A stretch of DNA of 64,000 nt from Carnobacterium iners (GCF_900177385.1 NZ_FXBJ01000002.1:500001-564000); one strand, 5' to 3'; positions 1 to 11,709 are shown, counted from the stretch's first letter. Numbers and translations are program-made. The notes: generated by a model not told the origin, from the letters alone.

Positions 1-918
<918 letters not shown>

Positions 919-1021
919 CTTATCTATTTATATTTTCATGATTTTTCACGCTATTTTTTAGTTAATCTTTTTTCCACTTAAATTAGGGCGTGTTTGAAAA
1001 CTATTTCTTTTTATCTTGTTC

Positions 1022-1954
1022 TCAATCTTCATTAGGAAATAAGGCTGTTGAAAGATAACGTTCTCCATTATCAGGAGCAATTGTAACAACTTTTTTACCT
1101 GAGCCTAATTTAATGGCTACATCTATCGCACCTTTAATAGCTGCACCTGAGGAAATACCAACTAATAATCCCTCCATTAAAGCTACTTTACGAGTCATTT
1201 CAAAAGCTTCTTCACTTGTAACGTGTAAAACTTCATCATAGACGAGCGTATCTAATACTATGGGTACGAATCCTGTTCCGATTCCTTGGATTTTATGAGG
1301 ACTAGGTTTTCCGCCACTCAAAACGGGTGACTCCGTAGGCTCTAAGGCATATATTTTCGTATTCGGATTTGCCTGTTTTAAAACTTTCCCAACACCTGTT
1401 AATGTACCACCTGTTCCAACAGTAGCGACAAATGCATCTAACGATTCGCCATCGAAAGCTGCTAAGATTTCAGGACCTGTAGTTGCTACATGAACAGCAG
1501 GATTAGCCATATTTTCAAATTGTAGTGGCATAAAATAACCCGGTTGACTAGCTATCTCTCTAGCTTTTACGATAGATTCTTTAATTCCACCTACACCAGG
1601 TGTTAATACTAGTTCTGCACCATAAGCTTTTAATAATTTACGACGTTCAATGCTCATAGTATCAGGCATAACAAAGACAGCTTTATAACCTTTTGCTGCG
1701 GCAATCATCGCTATTCCGATACCTGTATTTCCACTAGTTGGTTCAATAATAGTATCTCCTACTTTTAACTTACCTTCTTGTTCGGCGACTTCAATCATAT
1801 TCATTGCTATCCGATCTTTGATACTTCCACCGATGTTTGAAGATTCTATCTTAACATAAACATCTGCTGCACCCATTGGCACAATCTTGTTCGATAGCTT
1901 TAATAAAGGTGTATCTCCAATTAAATCTGTGACGCTTGTAACAACTTTTACCAT
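1022..1954 (-). CDS. cysK: Cysteine synthase A (O-acetylserine sulfhydrylase)
   Basis: PLP enzyme that makes L-cysteine from O-acetylserine and sulfide. The 310-residue product has the expected length. The lysine motif [10 protein letters not shown] is near residue 45, the substrate loop EPTSGNTG is near residue 75, and the PLP phosphate-binding loop GTGGT(LTGVG) and a C-terminal GISSGA are all present. I chose ATG 1954 (MVKVVTSV) because AGGAGG lies eight bases before it; an upstream in-frame TTG would overlap that ribosome binding site. It is followed by a terminator. Its upstream region carries a 12-bp direct repeat spaced exactly 30 bp, which may be the promoter/operator (listed separately). 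Confidence 0.95.
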   Translation of the reverse strand: MVKVVTSVTDLIGDTPLLKLSNKIVPMGAADVYVKIESSNIGGSIKDRIAMNMIEVAEQEGKLKVGDTIIEPTSGNTGIGIAMIAAAKGYKAVFVMPDTMSIERRKLLKAYGAELVLTPGVGGIKESIVKAREIASQPGYFMPLQFENMANPAVHVATTGPEILAAFDGESLDAFVATVGTGGTLTGVGKVLKQANPNTKIYALEPTESPVLSGGKPSPHKIQGIGTGFVPIVLDTLVYDEVLHVTSEEAFEMTRKVALMEGLLVGISSGAAIKGAIDVAIKLGSGKKVVTIAPDNGERYLSTALFPNED

Positions 1955-2013
1955 TGGCTTATTCCTCCTCAATAGTTTCTTTATTAAATGATTTTAGAGT
2001 TTCTTGGGCTTAA

Positions 2014-2055
2014 TAGCAAGTATAATCTATTTATCTACTGCTTTAGCAAGTATAA
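2014..2055 (-). promoter_or_regulatory. Direct repeats and probable promoter upstream of cysK
   Basis: The 12-mer TAGCAAGTATAA occurs at 2014-2025 and again at 2044-2055, a 30-bp period. On the coding strand each copy reads TTATACTTGCTA. The proximal copy supplies a good -10 (TATACT) and the distal copy a weak -35 (TTGCTA), with 19-bp spacing. The position about 60-100 bases before the cysK start fits a promoter with a repeated regulator site; the regulator is unknown. Confidence 0.4.
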
Positions 2056-2086
2056 GAAAAAAGTTACTAAGCAACGGTAAAAAAGC

Positions 2087-2126
2087 GAATAAGTTCAGTC
2101 TAATTTAAACTATTCTGTACTTATTC
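2087..2126 (-). terminator. Intrinsic terminator downstream of hslO
   Basis: GAATAAGTTCAG (2087-2098) pairs with CTGTACTTATTC (2115-2126) with one mismatch, and the minus strand continues into GCTTTTTTACC. It ends the hslO transcript. Confidence 0.75.
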
Positions 2127-2166
2127 CCTTTTTCTATATCTTTTATTTACTTTTCTAAATCTTTCC

Positions 2167-3048
2167 TTAACTAACGGCTTCCACTTTTAAACTTTCTAGG
2201 TCCGCAACATCAAAATGGTATTGATTACCACAAAAATGGCAACTCGCTTCAGCGCCTTGATCTTCTTCAATCATGCTAGTAATTTCTTCTACGCCAAGAG
2301 TAATTATTGCCGTTGCAAAACGTTCTTTTGAGCATTCACATTTAAAGGATACTGGTAATTTTTCTAAAATTTTAACATTTCCTTCGCCTACTAGACGATT
2401 TAAAATAGATTCTGGACTTTCTCCTTCTTCCATTAATTGAGAAATCATTGGAATAGAAGCTAAGCGGTTTTCAAGAGCTGTGATTGTTTCATCTGTAGCG
2501 CCTGGCATCACTTGAATCATAAAACCTCCAGCTGCCTTAATAGAATCATCGGTATCAACTAATACACTTAACCCAATTGCAGATGGAGTTTGTTCTGAGG
2601 TCGCCATATAATAGGTGAAATCTTCACCTAACTCTCCACTTACTAACGGAACTTGTCCAGAAAAAGCTTCTTTCATTCCTAAATCCTTAGTCACCGTTAA
2701 CGTACCTTGCGTCCCTACTGCTGCACGAACATCAATTTTTCCAGCTTCATTTAATGCAAGACTAATTTTTGGATTAGCGATATAGCCTTTCACTTCGCCT
2801 TTTCCATTGCTATCAACAATAATGTGGCCTGCTGGACCGTCACCTTCAACTTTTATCGTCATTTTCTCTTCACCTTTTAAGGTAGCTCCAAGTAAAATCC
2901 CACCTATCATTGTTCGGCCTAAAGCTGCAGAAGCTGCACTCCAAGTTCCATGTCTACGTTGAGCCTCTGCAACAGTTTCTGTAGCATCAACAGCATACAC
3001 ACGGACCTCACCATTATAACCTAAACTTTTCAATAAATAGTCTGACAT
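2167..3048 (-). CDS. hslO: Hsp33 redox-regulated chaperone
   Basis: Cytoplasmic holdase that is activated when its zinc-bound cysteines are oxidised. The 293-residue length is normal. The C-terminal redox switch is intact: C237-x-C239 and C270-x-x-C273. The N-terminal Hsp33 core is recognisable ([20 protein letters not shown], then [30 protein letters not shown]). The ribosome binding site AAGGAG lies eight bases before ATG 3048. A terminator just upstream separates it from ftsH, so it is probably transcribed alone. The neighbourhood ftsH-hslO-cysK matches Bacillus subtilis. Confidence 0.95.
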   Translation of the reverse strand: MSDYLLKSLGYNGEVRVYAVDATETVAEAQRRHGTWSAASAALGRTMIGGILLGATLKGEEKMTIKVEGDGPAGHIIVDSNGKGEVKGYIANPKISLALNEAGKIDVRAAVGTQGTLTVTKDLGMKEAFSGQVPLVSGELGEDFTYYMATSEQTPSAIGLSVLVDTDDSIKAAGGFMIQVMPGATDETITALENRLASIPMISQLMEEGESPESILNRLVGEGNVKILEKLPVSFKCECSKERFATAIITLGVEEITSMIEEDQGAEASCHFCGNQYHFDVADLESLKVEAVS

Positions 3049-3145
3049 TTATTTAACTCCTTCGTCAATCGTTTTTAGTTTATTCTTACTTTAATTCAGA
3101 AAATTACTAAAGTAAAGTAAGTGTTCTTATTATTTAATAGTGAAT

Positions 3146-3182
3146 AAAAAGAAGGAGCGCTAATACACGCATCCTTCTTTTT
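3146..3182 (-). terminator. Intrinsic terminator downstream of ftsH
   Basis: AAAAAGAAGGA (3146-3156) pairs with TCCTTCTTTTT (3172-3182). The minus-strand side continues TCCTTCTTTTTATTC. It lies 11 bases after the ftsH stop. Confidence 0.85.
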
Positions 3183-3192
3183 ATAGTATGAA

Positions 3193-5346
3193 TTAATGAC
3201 TAGTTAAATCATCATCATTTTTATCTGGTGCATTTCTTTGTTTGTGATTATCTTCATCGACGCCTAATTCTTTTTTTACATCTTCTGCAATTTCTTCAGC
3301 GTCTTTTTGTGGTGTACGTTTTTTAAATTCGTTCTTTAAACGATCTGCTTCTTTTTTTTCTCTTGCACGTTTAATTTCTTCGAATGTTTTTCCTTCAGTT
3401 TCTTCATGAGGAAATTCATCTTGCGAAGAGTTTACTGGTTCAGGCATTTCGCCTGTTTCAAATAAGCTCTTGATAGTACGCTCGTCTAGAGTTTCTAGTT
3501 CAAGTAATTTTTCAGCAATCAGTTTATGCGCATCTTTATGCTCTTCAAGAATCTGACGAGCTTGATCGTGCGCTGCGACAACAATACTGCGAACTTCTTG
3601 ATCGATTTCAAATGCTACTTGCTCAGAGTACGCTTTAGTTTGACCGAAATCGCGTCCAACAAAGACTTGATGATTTCCCTCATATTGAACTGGGCCTAAT
3701 TTATCACTCATTCCATATTCGGTTACCATACTTCTAGCTATAGCAGTAGCTTGTTGGAAGTCGTTACTTGCACCTGATGATTGTGAGTCAAAAACTAATT
3801 CTTCTGCTACACGTCCACCTAGCAAGCCTACAATCTGTTCAGTCATTTCTTTTTTAGTCATTAAGAAACGATCTTCTTTAGGAAGCATAATGGCGTATCC
3901 GCCAGCTCTCCCACGAGGAACAATCGTTACTTTATGAACAACACGGGCATCACTTAAAACCATTCCACAAATTGTGTGACCTGCTTCATGATAGGCGATC
4001 ATTGCTCGTTCAACTTTACTAATCACACGATTTCTCTTAGCTGGACCTGCAATTACTCGGTCTTGAGCTTCATCTAAATCTAATGCATCAATCGTTTTCT
4101 TATTGCGTCTTGCTGCTACTAGAGCTGCTTCATTCAATAGGTTTTCTAAATCGGCACCCGAAAAACCTGGTGTTTGAGTTGCAATAACTTTTAAGTCTAC
4201 ATTTTTACTAATCGGTTTATTTTTAGCGTGGACCTTCAAGATAGCTTCGCGTCCCTTAACATCTGGATGTCCCACTAAAATTTGACGGTCAAAACGACCT
4301 GGACGTAACAAAGCAGGATCTAAAACATCAGAGCGGTTTGTTGCAGCAATAACGATAACTCCTTCATTACCAGAGAAACCATCTAATTCAACCAATAATT
4401 GGTTCAACGTTTGCTCGCGCTCATCATGTCCGCCACCCATTCCTGCGCCACGTTGACGACCTACTGCATCAATTTCGTCGATAAAGATAATCGATGGTGC
4501 AGTTTTCTTCGCATTTTCAAATAAATCACGCACACGACTTGCTCCTACTCCGACAAACATCTCAACGAAATCTGAACCGGAAATAGAATAAAATGGTACG
4601 CCAGCTTCACCAGCAACAGCCTTAGCAAGCAATGTTTTACCCGTACCAGGAGGTCCTTCTAATAAAACACCTGCTGGGATACGTGCGCCAAGTTCAGAAA
4701 AACGTCTTGGATCCTTTAAGAATTCAACAACTTCAACAAGTTCTTCTTTTTCTTCATCTGCACCAGCAACGTCAGAAAAACGAACTTTATTAGCTTTATT
4801 ATCAGATTCTTTTGCTTTTGATTTGCCAAAATTCATGACACCGCGTCCACCTTTACCGCCACCGCCGGCTTGTCCACTTTGCCCCATCATCATATAGATG
4901 AAGAATACAAAAATGACTAAAGGTAAAACAGAAACTAACAATGTTACCCAGATGCCTGTAGATTCCTCAGGAAGTGGTGCTACTTCTATTTTATTTTCTT
5001 TTGCAAGAGAATTAATTTCACTTACGGTTGAGTCATTTTGTAAAACAGATGTTGTGAAATTTTTGCTAGATGTTTCTGTTGAACCAAAAATACTGATTGC
5101 TGAATCAGACTCTTTTTTCAAAGGTTGAGCTTCGCGATATTCTCCAGTGATTTTATATACACCAGCATTAGGTTGGATTGTGTATTTTTTGATTTCATTT
5201 TCTTCTAATTGCGTTACGAATTCACTAGCTGGAATTTCAGTAGTTTGTTCACCAGATGAGCCACCTGTTGCCCAGGTCACGATTCCAATAATTCCTAGAA
5301 ATACGATTGCATAGAAGACTCCATTTTTTAAGAGTCCTTTTTTCAT
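3193..5346 (-). CDS. ftsH: ATP-dependent zinc metalloprotease FtsH
   Basis: Membrane-anchored AAA+ protease that degrades misfolded membrane and regulatory proteins. The 717 residues comprise a first membrane segment (about 8-27), an extracytoplasmic loop, a second membrane segment (about 131-153) and a Gly-rich linker. Then come Walker A GPPGTGKT (231-238), Walker [10 protein letters not shown] (about 286-294), the second region of homology ([20 protein letters not shown]), and the zinc site HEAGH (453-457) with a third ligand near D529. The acidic/basic charged tail after residue 630 is typical of lactic acid bacteria. The start has GGAGGG seven bases upstream. It follows tilS and hpt closely, as in Bacillus. 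Confidence 0.97.
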   Translation of the reverse strand: MKKGLLKNGVFYAIVFLGIIGIVTWATGGSSGEQTTEIPASEFVTQLEENEIKKYTIQPNAGVYKITGEYREAQPLKKESDSAISIFGSTETSSKNFTTSVLQNDSTVSEINSLAKENKIEVAPLPEESTGIWVTLLVSVLPLVIFVFFIYMMMGQSGQAGGGGKGGRGVMNFGKSKAKESDNKANKVRFSDVAGADEEKEELVEVVEFLKDPRRFSELGARIPAGVLLEGPPGTGKTLLAKAVAGEAGVPFYSISGSDFVEMFVGVGASRVRDLFENAKKTAPSIIFIDEIDAVGRQRGAGMGGGHDEREQTLNQLLVELDGFSGNEGVIVIAATNRSDVLDPALLRPGRFDRQILVGHPDVKGREAILKVHAKNKPISKNVDLKVIATQTPGFSGADLENLLNEAALVAARRNKKTIDALDLDEAQDRVIAGPAKRNRVISKVERAMIAYHEAGHTICGMVLSDARVVHKVTIVPRGRAGGYAIMLPKEDRFLMTKKEMTEQIVGLLGGRVAEELVFDSQSSGASNDFQQATAIARSMVTEYGMSDKLGPVQYEGNHQVFVGRDFGQTKAYSEQVAFEIDQEVRSIVVAAHDQARQILEEHKDAHKLIAEKLLELETLDERTIKSLFETGEMPEPVNSSQDEFPHEETEGKTFEEIKRAREKKEADRLKNEFKKRTPQKDAEEIAEDVKKELGVDEDNHKQRNAPDKNDDDLTSH

Positions 5347-5458
5347 TGTTGCCCTCCTTCTACAAATAAACCTTCATAGTTTTTTTCTGTATTTTTTATT
5401 TTCAACATATTAAATCCATGTCATCATATCACATTTGACCATCATTGACCATTTATTT

Positions 5459-5995
5459 CTACTGATAAATTTCCGGTTTTAAGATACCAATGTAAGGTAG
5501 GTTACGATACTTTTCATCATAATCTAAACCATAACCAACTACAAATTCATTGGGAACTAAGAAACCAACATAATCAGCTTTCATATCAACTACTCGTCCT
5601 TCAGGTTTGTCTAGCAACGTAACAATTTTAATTGATTTTGCTTTACGGTAACGAAACATTTCTATTAGGTAATTCAACGTTCGTCCACTATCAATGATAT
5701 CTTCAACAATCAATAAATCTTTTCCTTCAACATTTGTATCTAAATCTTTAAGAATCTTTACTTCACCTGAAGAAGTGATACCCCCTCCATAACTTGAAAC
5801 ATCCATGAAGTCCATCTCAAGATAAATATCCATTTCTTTTATCAAGTCTGACAAGAAAGGTGTTGCCCCTTTTAAAATTCCAACAACTAACGGAGTCTTC
5901 CCTTTATAATCAATCGTCAGTTGTTTACCTAGTTCACTTGTTCTTTCTGCCAGTACTTCTCTTGAGAAAAGCACACGTTCAATATCATTTTTCAT
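5459..5995 (-). CDS. hpt: Hypoxanthine phosphoribosyltransferase
   Basis: Purine salvage: converts hypoxanthine or guanine plus PRPP to IMP or GMP. The PRPP-binding signature [11 protein letters not shown] (97-107) with its acidic pair E98-D99 is intact, and YEKFR-like [14 protein letters not shown] lies at the end. The 178-residue length is right. A GGGAG element lies about 12 bases before ATG 5995, slightly far but usable. It sits between tilS and ftsH with gaps of about 34 and 112 bases and no terminator, so the three are probably cotranscribed. Confidence 0.95.
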   Translation of the reverse strand: MKNDIERVLFSREVLAERTSELGKQLTIDYKGKTPLVVGILKGATPFLSDLIKEMDIYLEMDFMDVSSYGGGITSSGEVKILKDLDTNVEGKDLLIVEDIIDSGRTLNYLIEMFRYRKAKSIKIVTLLDKPEGRVVDMKADYVGFLVPNEFVVGYGLDYDEKYRNLPYIGILKPEIYQ

Positions 5996-6029
5996 AGTTT
6001 TTAAGTTCTCCCTTTCAATACGGCCTCTT

Positions 6030-7426
6030 TTATCTTTGGTAAACGAGTATGTATTGTATTTTATCAGTTTCGCGTTGAATAGACAATCTAGATTCCTTAT
6101 ATTTTAACAACCAGATAATTTCATCTAAAGAATCGGTTAATATAAGCATTTCTTCTCGTGCTTTTAAAGGTATTTTTTGATCAATTAAAATAGTTTTAAT
6201 TTTTTTATGGCCTATATCCATTCCTTTTAATGTCATTCGATCTCCAGGCTTACGATGTCGAATGAGTAGAGGTAAACTAACTTTACTTGGTTCAATCCAA
6301 ATGTGCTCGTCTTTTTCAAAAGGTGAAGTAGTATTGGCTTCTATCTGAAATAAGCCAATACGCGCACCGTTCGTTATAGAAACCCATTGACCAAGCAAAA
6401 GCTTTCTTTCTTTTCGAAGAAGAAGGGATTCACTAAATTTATTTTTTTCTAAATAAAAGTGCTGATATTCACGTCTAGCCTTCCAGCCATCTGGCAAATC
6501 TAGTTGAGCATTAGACTTAGTCCCAGTCATTAAACCCAGTAATTCTTCTACTTGTTTTCTAAGCATTTCAACTGGATAAGCATGATAAACCTTTTCTATT
6601 AAAATATGCTTTAAGACTTGTCTTTGAGTTTCAGGTTCACAACTCAGTAATACACTTCTATCTAGTTCATAAAAATCAGATTTACTTTCCAATAATATCT
6701 GTTCAGATTTTTGTTGAATGACTTGGTTAGCTAAAAATAAGACATCCGATAAATCAGCTGAAAAATCTTTAAAATGAGTTAAAACTTGTCTGTTTTCAAG
6801 TTTTAACAGAGGGGCAATTTTTTGGCGGTAACGATTACGGGTATACAACAAATCTACGTTTGTCTCATCTTCGTAATAATCTAGATGACGAGCTTGCTAT
6901 ATGCGTAAATTTGTTCTTTAGAATAATGCAACAATGGTCGAACAAGTAAACCTATTCCAAAAGGACGTTGTGCCTGAATACCCGTCATACCTTCTAATTG
7001 TCCACCGCGTACTAATCGCATTAAAATGGTTTCTAATTGATCATCTGCGTGATGAGCTGTTAAAAGATGTGTGGCTTTAACTACTTGCATTGTCTCTTTG
7101 AAAAAAGCATACCTGAAATTACGAGCTGCTAGCTCTACTCCTGTTTCAGGATGTTTTTTACTATCCCAATGACGACTAAAATAAGGAACGTTTTTTAAAC
7201 GACACTGCTCTTTCAAAAAACGTTCTTCTTCCATAGATACAGCGCGTAATTCATGATTTACATGAACAACACCGTACCAAGGACGCAAAGTATCTGGTAA
7301 CCGCTGAATTAAATCTAATAAAACCATTGAATCAACTCCACCAGAAACAGCAATCAATAGTCGATCCGAGGACTTCCAAAGAAGATGTTGTTGACATTTT
7401 TCCGTAAAATCAGAAGACACTTCCAT
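6030..7426 (-). pseudogene. tilS: tRNA(Ile)-lysidine synthase TilS, split by a one-base frameshift
   Basis: TilS modifies the wobble C of tRNA-Ile2 to lysidine so that AUA is read as isoleucine; it is normally essential. The N-terminal part (7426 down to a TAG at 6881-6883) carries the PP-loop SGGVDSM and AAHHADDQLET-type residues (TAHHADDQLET). The remainder (to 6030) carries the TilS-specific linker and C-terminal domains (RHRKPGDRM). The frames join cleanly near 6889-6896: adding one base to the AGCAAGCTCG segment restores SKARHLDYYEDETNV and an open frame of about 466 residues, close to the family length. No slippery sequence for programmed frameshifting is visible. A sequencing or assembly error is as likely as a real mutation. 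Confidence 0.85.
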
Positions 7427-7549
7427 TTCCCTCTCACCCCGTATAATAAGTTTAATTCTCTTATACTTAACTATTTACCATTTTCCAGTTGCTTTTTCTA
7501 TTATTTATTTAACTTCTTCCTATAATAACAAAGAACGATAAATATAAAA

Positions 7550-7571
7550 AAGGATAAGTCTCCTTATCCTT
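7550..7571 (-). terminator. Intrinsic terminator after the S1-domain gene
   Basis: AAGGATAAG (7550-7558) and CTTATCCTT (7563-7571) form a 9-bp stem with a TCTC loop. The minus strand continues into a run of T. It separates divIC/S1 from tilS. Confidence 0.85.
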
Positions 7572-7582
7572 GGTTTTTCTTT

Positions 7583-8071
7583 TTAATTACGACGTCCGCC
7601 TCGACCGCCGCGTTTCCCTTCAGTACTTCGTTTTAATATAGTTAAGCGATCATCACTATCTTTTAAAAATGATGACATCAATGAATCAAAATCATCTTTT
7701 TTAGGTTCTACACTCTTCATTCCACGAGCGTTACCACGTTGGCTTTGGTATCCACCACTACGAGGAGCAGCACTTTCGCGACGTCCTTGGTAACCACCTG
7801 TTTTTTCTTGAGGACTTGAAGCAGGTTCAACTGGTTTATCGACTGCACGCCTAATAGAAAGACCGATTTTACCATCGTCTCCGATAGACATAACTTTTAC
7901 AGTGACTTCTTCTCCAATTTTTAATACATCTTTGATATCTTTGATAAAACTATCGGATACTTCACTAATATGAACTAATCCAGTTTTTCTGTCTCCTAGA
8001 TCGATGAATGCACCAAAATTTGTAATACCTGATACTTTTCCTGTAACTTTATTTCCCACTTCAATTGACAT
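7583..8071 (-). CDS. S1-domain RNA-binding protein (YabR-like)
   Basis: The 162-residue product has one S1/OB-fold domain at residues 1-75 (GNKVTGKVSGITNFGAFIDL, GLVHISEVSD, VKVMSIGDDGKIGLSIRR). A low-complexity basic tail follows that is rich in Gly, Arg and Ser and ends GKRGGRGGRRN, suited to binding RNA. It resembles B. subtilis YabR, which lies in the same place after divIC. Its precise role is not known. AAGGAGG lies 12 bases before the ATG. It is the last gene before a terminator. Confidence 0.85.
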   Translation of the reverse strand: MSIEVGNKVTGKVSGITNFGAFIDLGDRKTGLVHISEVSDSFIKDIKDVLKIGEEVTVKVMSIGDDGKIGLSIRRAVDKPVEPASSPQEKTGGYQGRRESAAPRSGGYQSQRGNARGMKSVEPKKDDFDSLMSSFLKDSDDRLTILKRSTEGKRGGRGGRRN

Positions 8072-8216
8072 ATAAAATTGTTTCCTCCTTAGAACTTGTA
8101 TGCTTATTATAGCATGCTATCTGGTGACTTCAAACAGTTTATTGTTAATTAATCATTTCTTTAGAAATAATCGTATTTTTTCCAAAAAACTGTCTGTAGT
8201 TCTACTTTTAATGGCA

Positions 8217-8651
8217 TTATGAATCACTTTTTTGTACTCTTTTTTCTTTTTCTTTTATTTCTTCTATAACTTTTGCAGCATTATCTTCCGGAAAACTAAA
8301 AATTATCTCGTTATCCTTAGATAAATAATATTGGCTCCTAGCCAACTTAGCAACATAATCTTCATCTTCTAAGCGTTTAACTTGGATTCGCAACAATTCT
8401 TGTTCTTTTTTGGTCCCTTTTAACGTAATTTTTTCTTGCTGTTTTTCAATTTCCATTTTTGAAATAGATTGCACATTCAAAAAGATTTTTAAGGAGAAAA
8501 AAATAATAACAAACGAACCTATCAATAAAATAATTGTCACTCTCATAAGCATCTTACGCTTTTTTTTCTGTTCACGATGAGCTTGAAGGGTCTTGGATTT
8601 TGTATAATCATTTTGTAGCCTAGCAATATTTTTCGGCTCTTTTTTCTTCAT
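8217..8651 (-). CDS. divIC: Septum formation initiator DivIC
   Basis: Bitopic division protein that forms a complex with FtsL and DivIB at the septum. The 144-residue product has a short basic cytoplasmic N-terminus (KKKEPKNIARLQNDY). One membrane segment follows (about 36-57), then an external coiled coil (KMEIEKQQEKITLKGTKKEQ), then the DivIC signature EDEDYVAKLARSQYYLSKDNEIIFSFPE-like region (seen as DEDYVAKLAR and YLSKDNE). It lies between rqcP and the S1 gene as in Bacillus. The start has GGGGAG upstream. Confidence 0.9.
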   Translation of the reverse strand: MKKKEPKNIARLQNDYTKSKTLQAHREQKKKRKMLMRVTIILLIGSFVIIFFSLKIFLNVQSISKMEIEKQQEKITLKGTKKEQELLRIQVKRLEDEDYVAKLARSQYYLSKDNEIIFSFPEDNAAKVIEEIKEKEKRVQKSDS

Positions 8652-8747
8652 AAACTCCCCATCCTTTTGCTACACTATTAGCCTTTTTATTATAGCAAGA
8701 AAGCGGATGCGTTGTCTAATATATTGATAAATAGAGACCTTACTTAC

Positions 8748-9017
8748 TTACTTGCTTTCATCACTTTTCGATTCTTCACTGATAACTGTATACATTTCTT
8801 TGGTTTCTTCTTTTTTGGTTGATTCAACAATTTTTTCTATTTTCACAACCATTGTTTTGTTTCCAAAACTAATCGTTAATTCATCTCCAACTTTGACATC
8901 AGATGAAGATTTAGCTATTAGCCCATTTATTTGAATCCGACCTTTATCTGCAACTTCCTTGGCGATCGTACGACGTTTAATGATACGTGAAATTTTTAAG
9001 AATTTATCTAATCTCAT
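8748..9017 (-). CDS. rqcP: S4-domain ribosome quality control factor RqcP (YabO/HSP15 family)
   Basis: Small basic S4 RNA-binding protein of 89 residues. In Firmicutes this family (RqcP) works with RqcH on obstructed 50S subunits to add C-terminal alanine tails. The start [17 protein letters not shown] matches the family N-terminus. It is chosen at ATG 9017, preceded by AGGAGA, rather than the longer in-frame reading that begins inside mazG. Its ATG overlaps the mazG TGA by four bases (ATGA), implying translational coupling. A Lys/Glu-rich tail follows the S4 domain. Confidence 0.88.
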   Translation of the reverse strand: MRLDKFLKISRIIKRRTIAKEVADKGRIQINGLIAKSSSDVKVGDELTISFGNKTMVVKIEKIVESTKKEETKEMYTVISEESKSDESK

Positions 9018-10069
9018 TCTTTTCTCCTCATTTCTTCTGATTTTATTTTTTGCCAAAGTATCTCTACTTCTTCAATACTTGCTGCTTCAACCTCATCAAA
9101 TACATGCGGATGTCGTCTGCGTAACTTTTTGTTAAGCGTTTCTAGCACTTCTTCTAGAGAAAAATAGCCAGAGCGCTCTCCTAAATTAGTGTGGTATAAG
9201 ACTTGCATTAGGATATCTCCTAATTCTTCGACCATATTTATGTCATCTTCTTTTTCAATCGCTTCGATAAATTCGGCTGTTTCTTCTTTTAGATAAGGAA
9301 TTAAGCTTTCGTGTGTCTGTTTTTTAATCCAACTATCGCCAGTTTCTCCAGTGATTAAATCAATATAGTATTGGGCTGTTTGGAAAGACTTCGTTTGATC
9401 ATCTCTTGCTAAAGGAGGGATATACATTGACGTTAAATTGTGAACACCTTGCATGCGATCGATTTCAACTAGAGGAAGCCATTCAACTTCTTCTGTTTTG
9501 CTCCCAGCCGCATGGACAAATGCTACAACATGATCATCTGGGTATTTCTCCGTTAAGATTAGTTTAACATCACTAGCAATATATTGATTAAATACTTGCA
9601 TGATAATTATGTGTTGTCCCAATTCTAGTTCATCTTTTTTTAAATCTAACGCGTCAACTAATTGAAAACCTTCTATTGGATCAATTTGAACGGCTTGAAA
9701 TAAATCATCTAAAAAGCTTTTCCCGCCTTTGATGTTAATCTCAATTCCTTGTTTGCTTGCTAATAATAGTTGAACAGATTTTTCTGCAACCATCGGATGT
9801 CCCGGAACAGCATAGATAATATCTTGGTTGTTTGCTAACTCAAGCAATTCTTTTGAAATTGTCTCATAGACTCCTTCAAATTGCCCATTGTTTTCGTATA
9901 CCGCATCAAAAGAATGAAATTCAAATCCTTCTTCTTCTAATTCTGAAACAGCTGGATGCAACTTTGTACGCAAATAAACAGGCTGATCACTTTTCAACAA
10001 ACGATAAACACCCATCGGTAGTTGTTCCAAGTCTCCTGGTCCTAAACCTACTACACTAATTCTCCCCAT
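9014..10069 (-). CDS. Tetrapyrrole methylase-like / MazG nucleotide pyrophosphohydrolase fusion (YabN-like)
   Basis: The 351-residue protein has two parts. Residues 1 to about 215 form a SAM-dependent tetrapyrrole-methylase-like domain ([30 protein letters not shown]). The C-terminal third is a MazG helical domain ([32 protein letters not shown]) with its acidic Mg-binding EE..E..D pattern. It matches B. subtilis YabN in order but is shorter, with a single MazG domain. The function is probably house-cleaning of abnormal NTPs; the methylase part has no proven substrate. It starts one base after the flippase stop and overlaps rqcP, inside one transcript. Confidence 0.85.
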   Translation of the reverse strand: MGRISVVGLGPGDLEQLPMGVYRLLKSDQPVYLRTKLHPAVSELEEEGFEFHSFDAVYENNGQFEGVYETISKELLELANNQDIIYAVPGHPMVAEKSVQLLLASKQGIEINIKGGKSFLDDLFQAVQIDPIEGFQLVDALDLKKDELELGQHIIIMQVFNQYIASDVKLILTEKYPDDHVVAFVHAAGSKTEEVEWLPLVEIDRMQGVHNLTSMYIPPLARDDQTKSFQTAQYYIDLITGETGDSWIKKQTHESLIPYLKEETAEFIEAIEKEDDINMVEELGDILMQVLYHTNLGERSGYFSLEEVLETLNKKLRRRHPHVFDEVEAASIEEVEILWQKIKSEEMRRKE

Positions 10070-11665
10070 TCACTTCACCTGCTTTCTTAACATTTTTTTA
10101 CCAAAAGGCAACGATAGCCATTCGCGAATAGTTAAAACATCTAAACGAAATAAGCCATAAGAGAATACGCCAATTCCTATCGTCACACCTATTATTGTTA
10201 GAGTAAAAGCCTCTAACCGGTTCCCACCATTTAAAAGCCAATTTTCCGCTACTTGCGTTGCTACTCCTACTACTATTGCCATCAGCAGACTGAGTAAAAC
10301 TAATTTTAGAACTATCCTATTTTTAGCAGCTTCTTTTTTCAAAGTATGCGGCAAACCTAATTGAATAACAAATAAAATAAGTCCTAACGATAATACAGTC
10401 GCTAAACTTGCTCCTATTGTACCAAATTTTACAATCAGCCAATTATTTACGAACCATTTAGTCAACAAACCAACTAATAAAGCTCCTATCGTTAAATAAT
10501 GATGGTTTTGACTTTGTAAAATAGCATTATACGTACCTATCAACGAAGCGAACAAAATTGCGACCATATAAATTCTTAAAACTCCGACTCCAGAACGATC
10601 TCCGAATAATAATTGATTGATATAAGGCATTAAAACAATGAGACCGGTTGTTGCAGCTAGTGAAAAAGTAGCTGTTATACGGACCATTGAACTAGCTGAG
10701 CGGATAAACTCTTTTTCTTTTTTTTCACTAAATGCTCGACTTAATACCGGAAGAAGTGTAGTTGAAAAAGCTGTTGCAACAATCATTCCTAGTTGAATCA
10801 AGGGTTGTCCTCGGTCATAAATCCCTTTTGCATTCTTAGCTAGTTGGGATGACATTCCTGAATACGTTAAACCTTTATATAGTGTAAAAGAATCAACTAA
10901 TTGCAACAAAATCAATAACGCACTTAACAAACAAATAGCTATGCCTTCTGTCATAAAACGCTTGGTTAAAGTAGTGTAGGAGATGAGTTCTAGCGGAGCT
11001 TCTAGTCGAGAAGAGAACTTTTCATCTGTCTTCTTTTTTCTTAAAAAAGCTATTACTAAAATTAAACTAGCTGCTAGTCCAGCAATCCATGCACTACTCA
11101 TGGCCACTGTCCCCATTTGATAGATATCCCATTCCAAAAATTGATACATCAACGCCGCAATTAAAATAACAGCCACACGAACAACTTGTTCCACAACTTG
11201 TGAGACAGCTGTCGGCATCATACGAAACGTTCCTTGAAAATAACCTCGCGTTGTCGTTAATAGCGGTATCAATAAAAACAACCACGAGACTGACTGGATA
11301 ATCGGAATAAGTTGTACATCCCCCATCCCTTTTGCAATCCAGCCTGATCCAAAAAAGATTAAAGAAAATAAAAAGAGCGAAAAAATAGATAACAAGATAA
11401 AAACTTTTTTTATTGTATTCACTTGCTGTTCTTTATTTTTTTGTTCCGCAATGAGTTTAGATAAAAAAACCGGTAAACCGGTTAAAGCTATCGTCATCCC
11501 AACGCCATAGATAGGATAAACTTGTTGATAAACATAAAAACCGGTATTTCCTACGATATTTTGGAATGGTACCCGATAGACAGCACTCAGAATTTTTGCA
11601 ATCAAAGCTGCTAAAGAAAGTAGGACTGCGCTATTCATCGTTTTTTTCATTTGTTGATTATCCAA
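10070..11665 (-). CDS. Polysaccharide flippase of the MurJ/SpoVB (YabM) family
   Basis: A 531-residue integral membrane protein with about 14 hydrophobic segments and the MVF/MATE-like N-terminus SAVLLSLAALIAKILSAVYRVP. The family moves lipid-linked sugars, such as peptidoglycan or polysaccharide intermediates, across the membrane. Position mfd-yabM-yabN identifies it as the YabM equivalent; whether it is the lipid II flippase cannot be told. I place the start at a TTG (11665) because GAGG lies seven bases upstream; the first ATG is five codons later with no comparable site. Confidence 0.85.
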   Translation of the reverse strand: MDNQQMKKTMNSAVLLSLAALIAKILSAVYRVPFQNIVGNTGFYVYQQVYPIYGVGMTIALTGLPVFLSKLIAEQKNKEQQVNTIKKVFILLSIFSLFLFSLIFFGSGWIAKGMGDVQLIPIIQSVSWLFLLIPLLTTTRGYFQGTFRMMPTAVSQVVEQVVRVAVILIAALMYQFLEWDIYQMGTVAMSSAWIAGLAASLILVIAFLRKKKTDEKFSSRLEAPLELISYTTLTKRFMTEGIAICLLSALLILLQLVDSFTLYKGLTYSGMSSQLAKNAKGIYDRGQPLIQLGMIVATAFSTTLLPVLSRAFSEKKEKEFIRSASSMVRITATFSLAATTGLIVLMPYINQLLFGDRSGVGVLRIYMVAILFASLIGTYNAILQSQNHHYLTIGALLVGLLTKWFVNNWLIVKFGTIGASLATVLSLGLILFVIQLGLPHTLKKEAAKNRIVLKLVLLSLLMAIVVGVATQVAENWLLNGGNRLEAFTLTIIGVTIGIGVFSYGLFRLDVLTIREWLSLPFGKKMLRKQVK

Positions 11666-11709
11666 ATAGAAACCTCACCTTTCAAACTACAGTGTTTAGA
11701 TTACTCTCA

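Noticed and set aside
6881-6898. Programmed frameshift in tilS
   Set aside because: No slippery heptamer, stimulatory hairpin or upstream Shine-Dalgarno element is evident at the junction. A sequencing error or mutation is simpler.
10070-11665. Sporulation gene spoVB as evidence for a spore former
   Set aside because: The SpoVB/YabM flippase family is common in non-sporulating Firmicutes, and all true sporulation genes of the region are missing.
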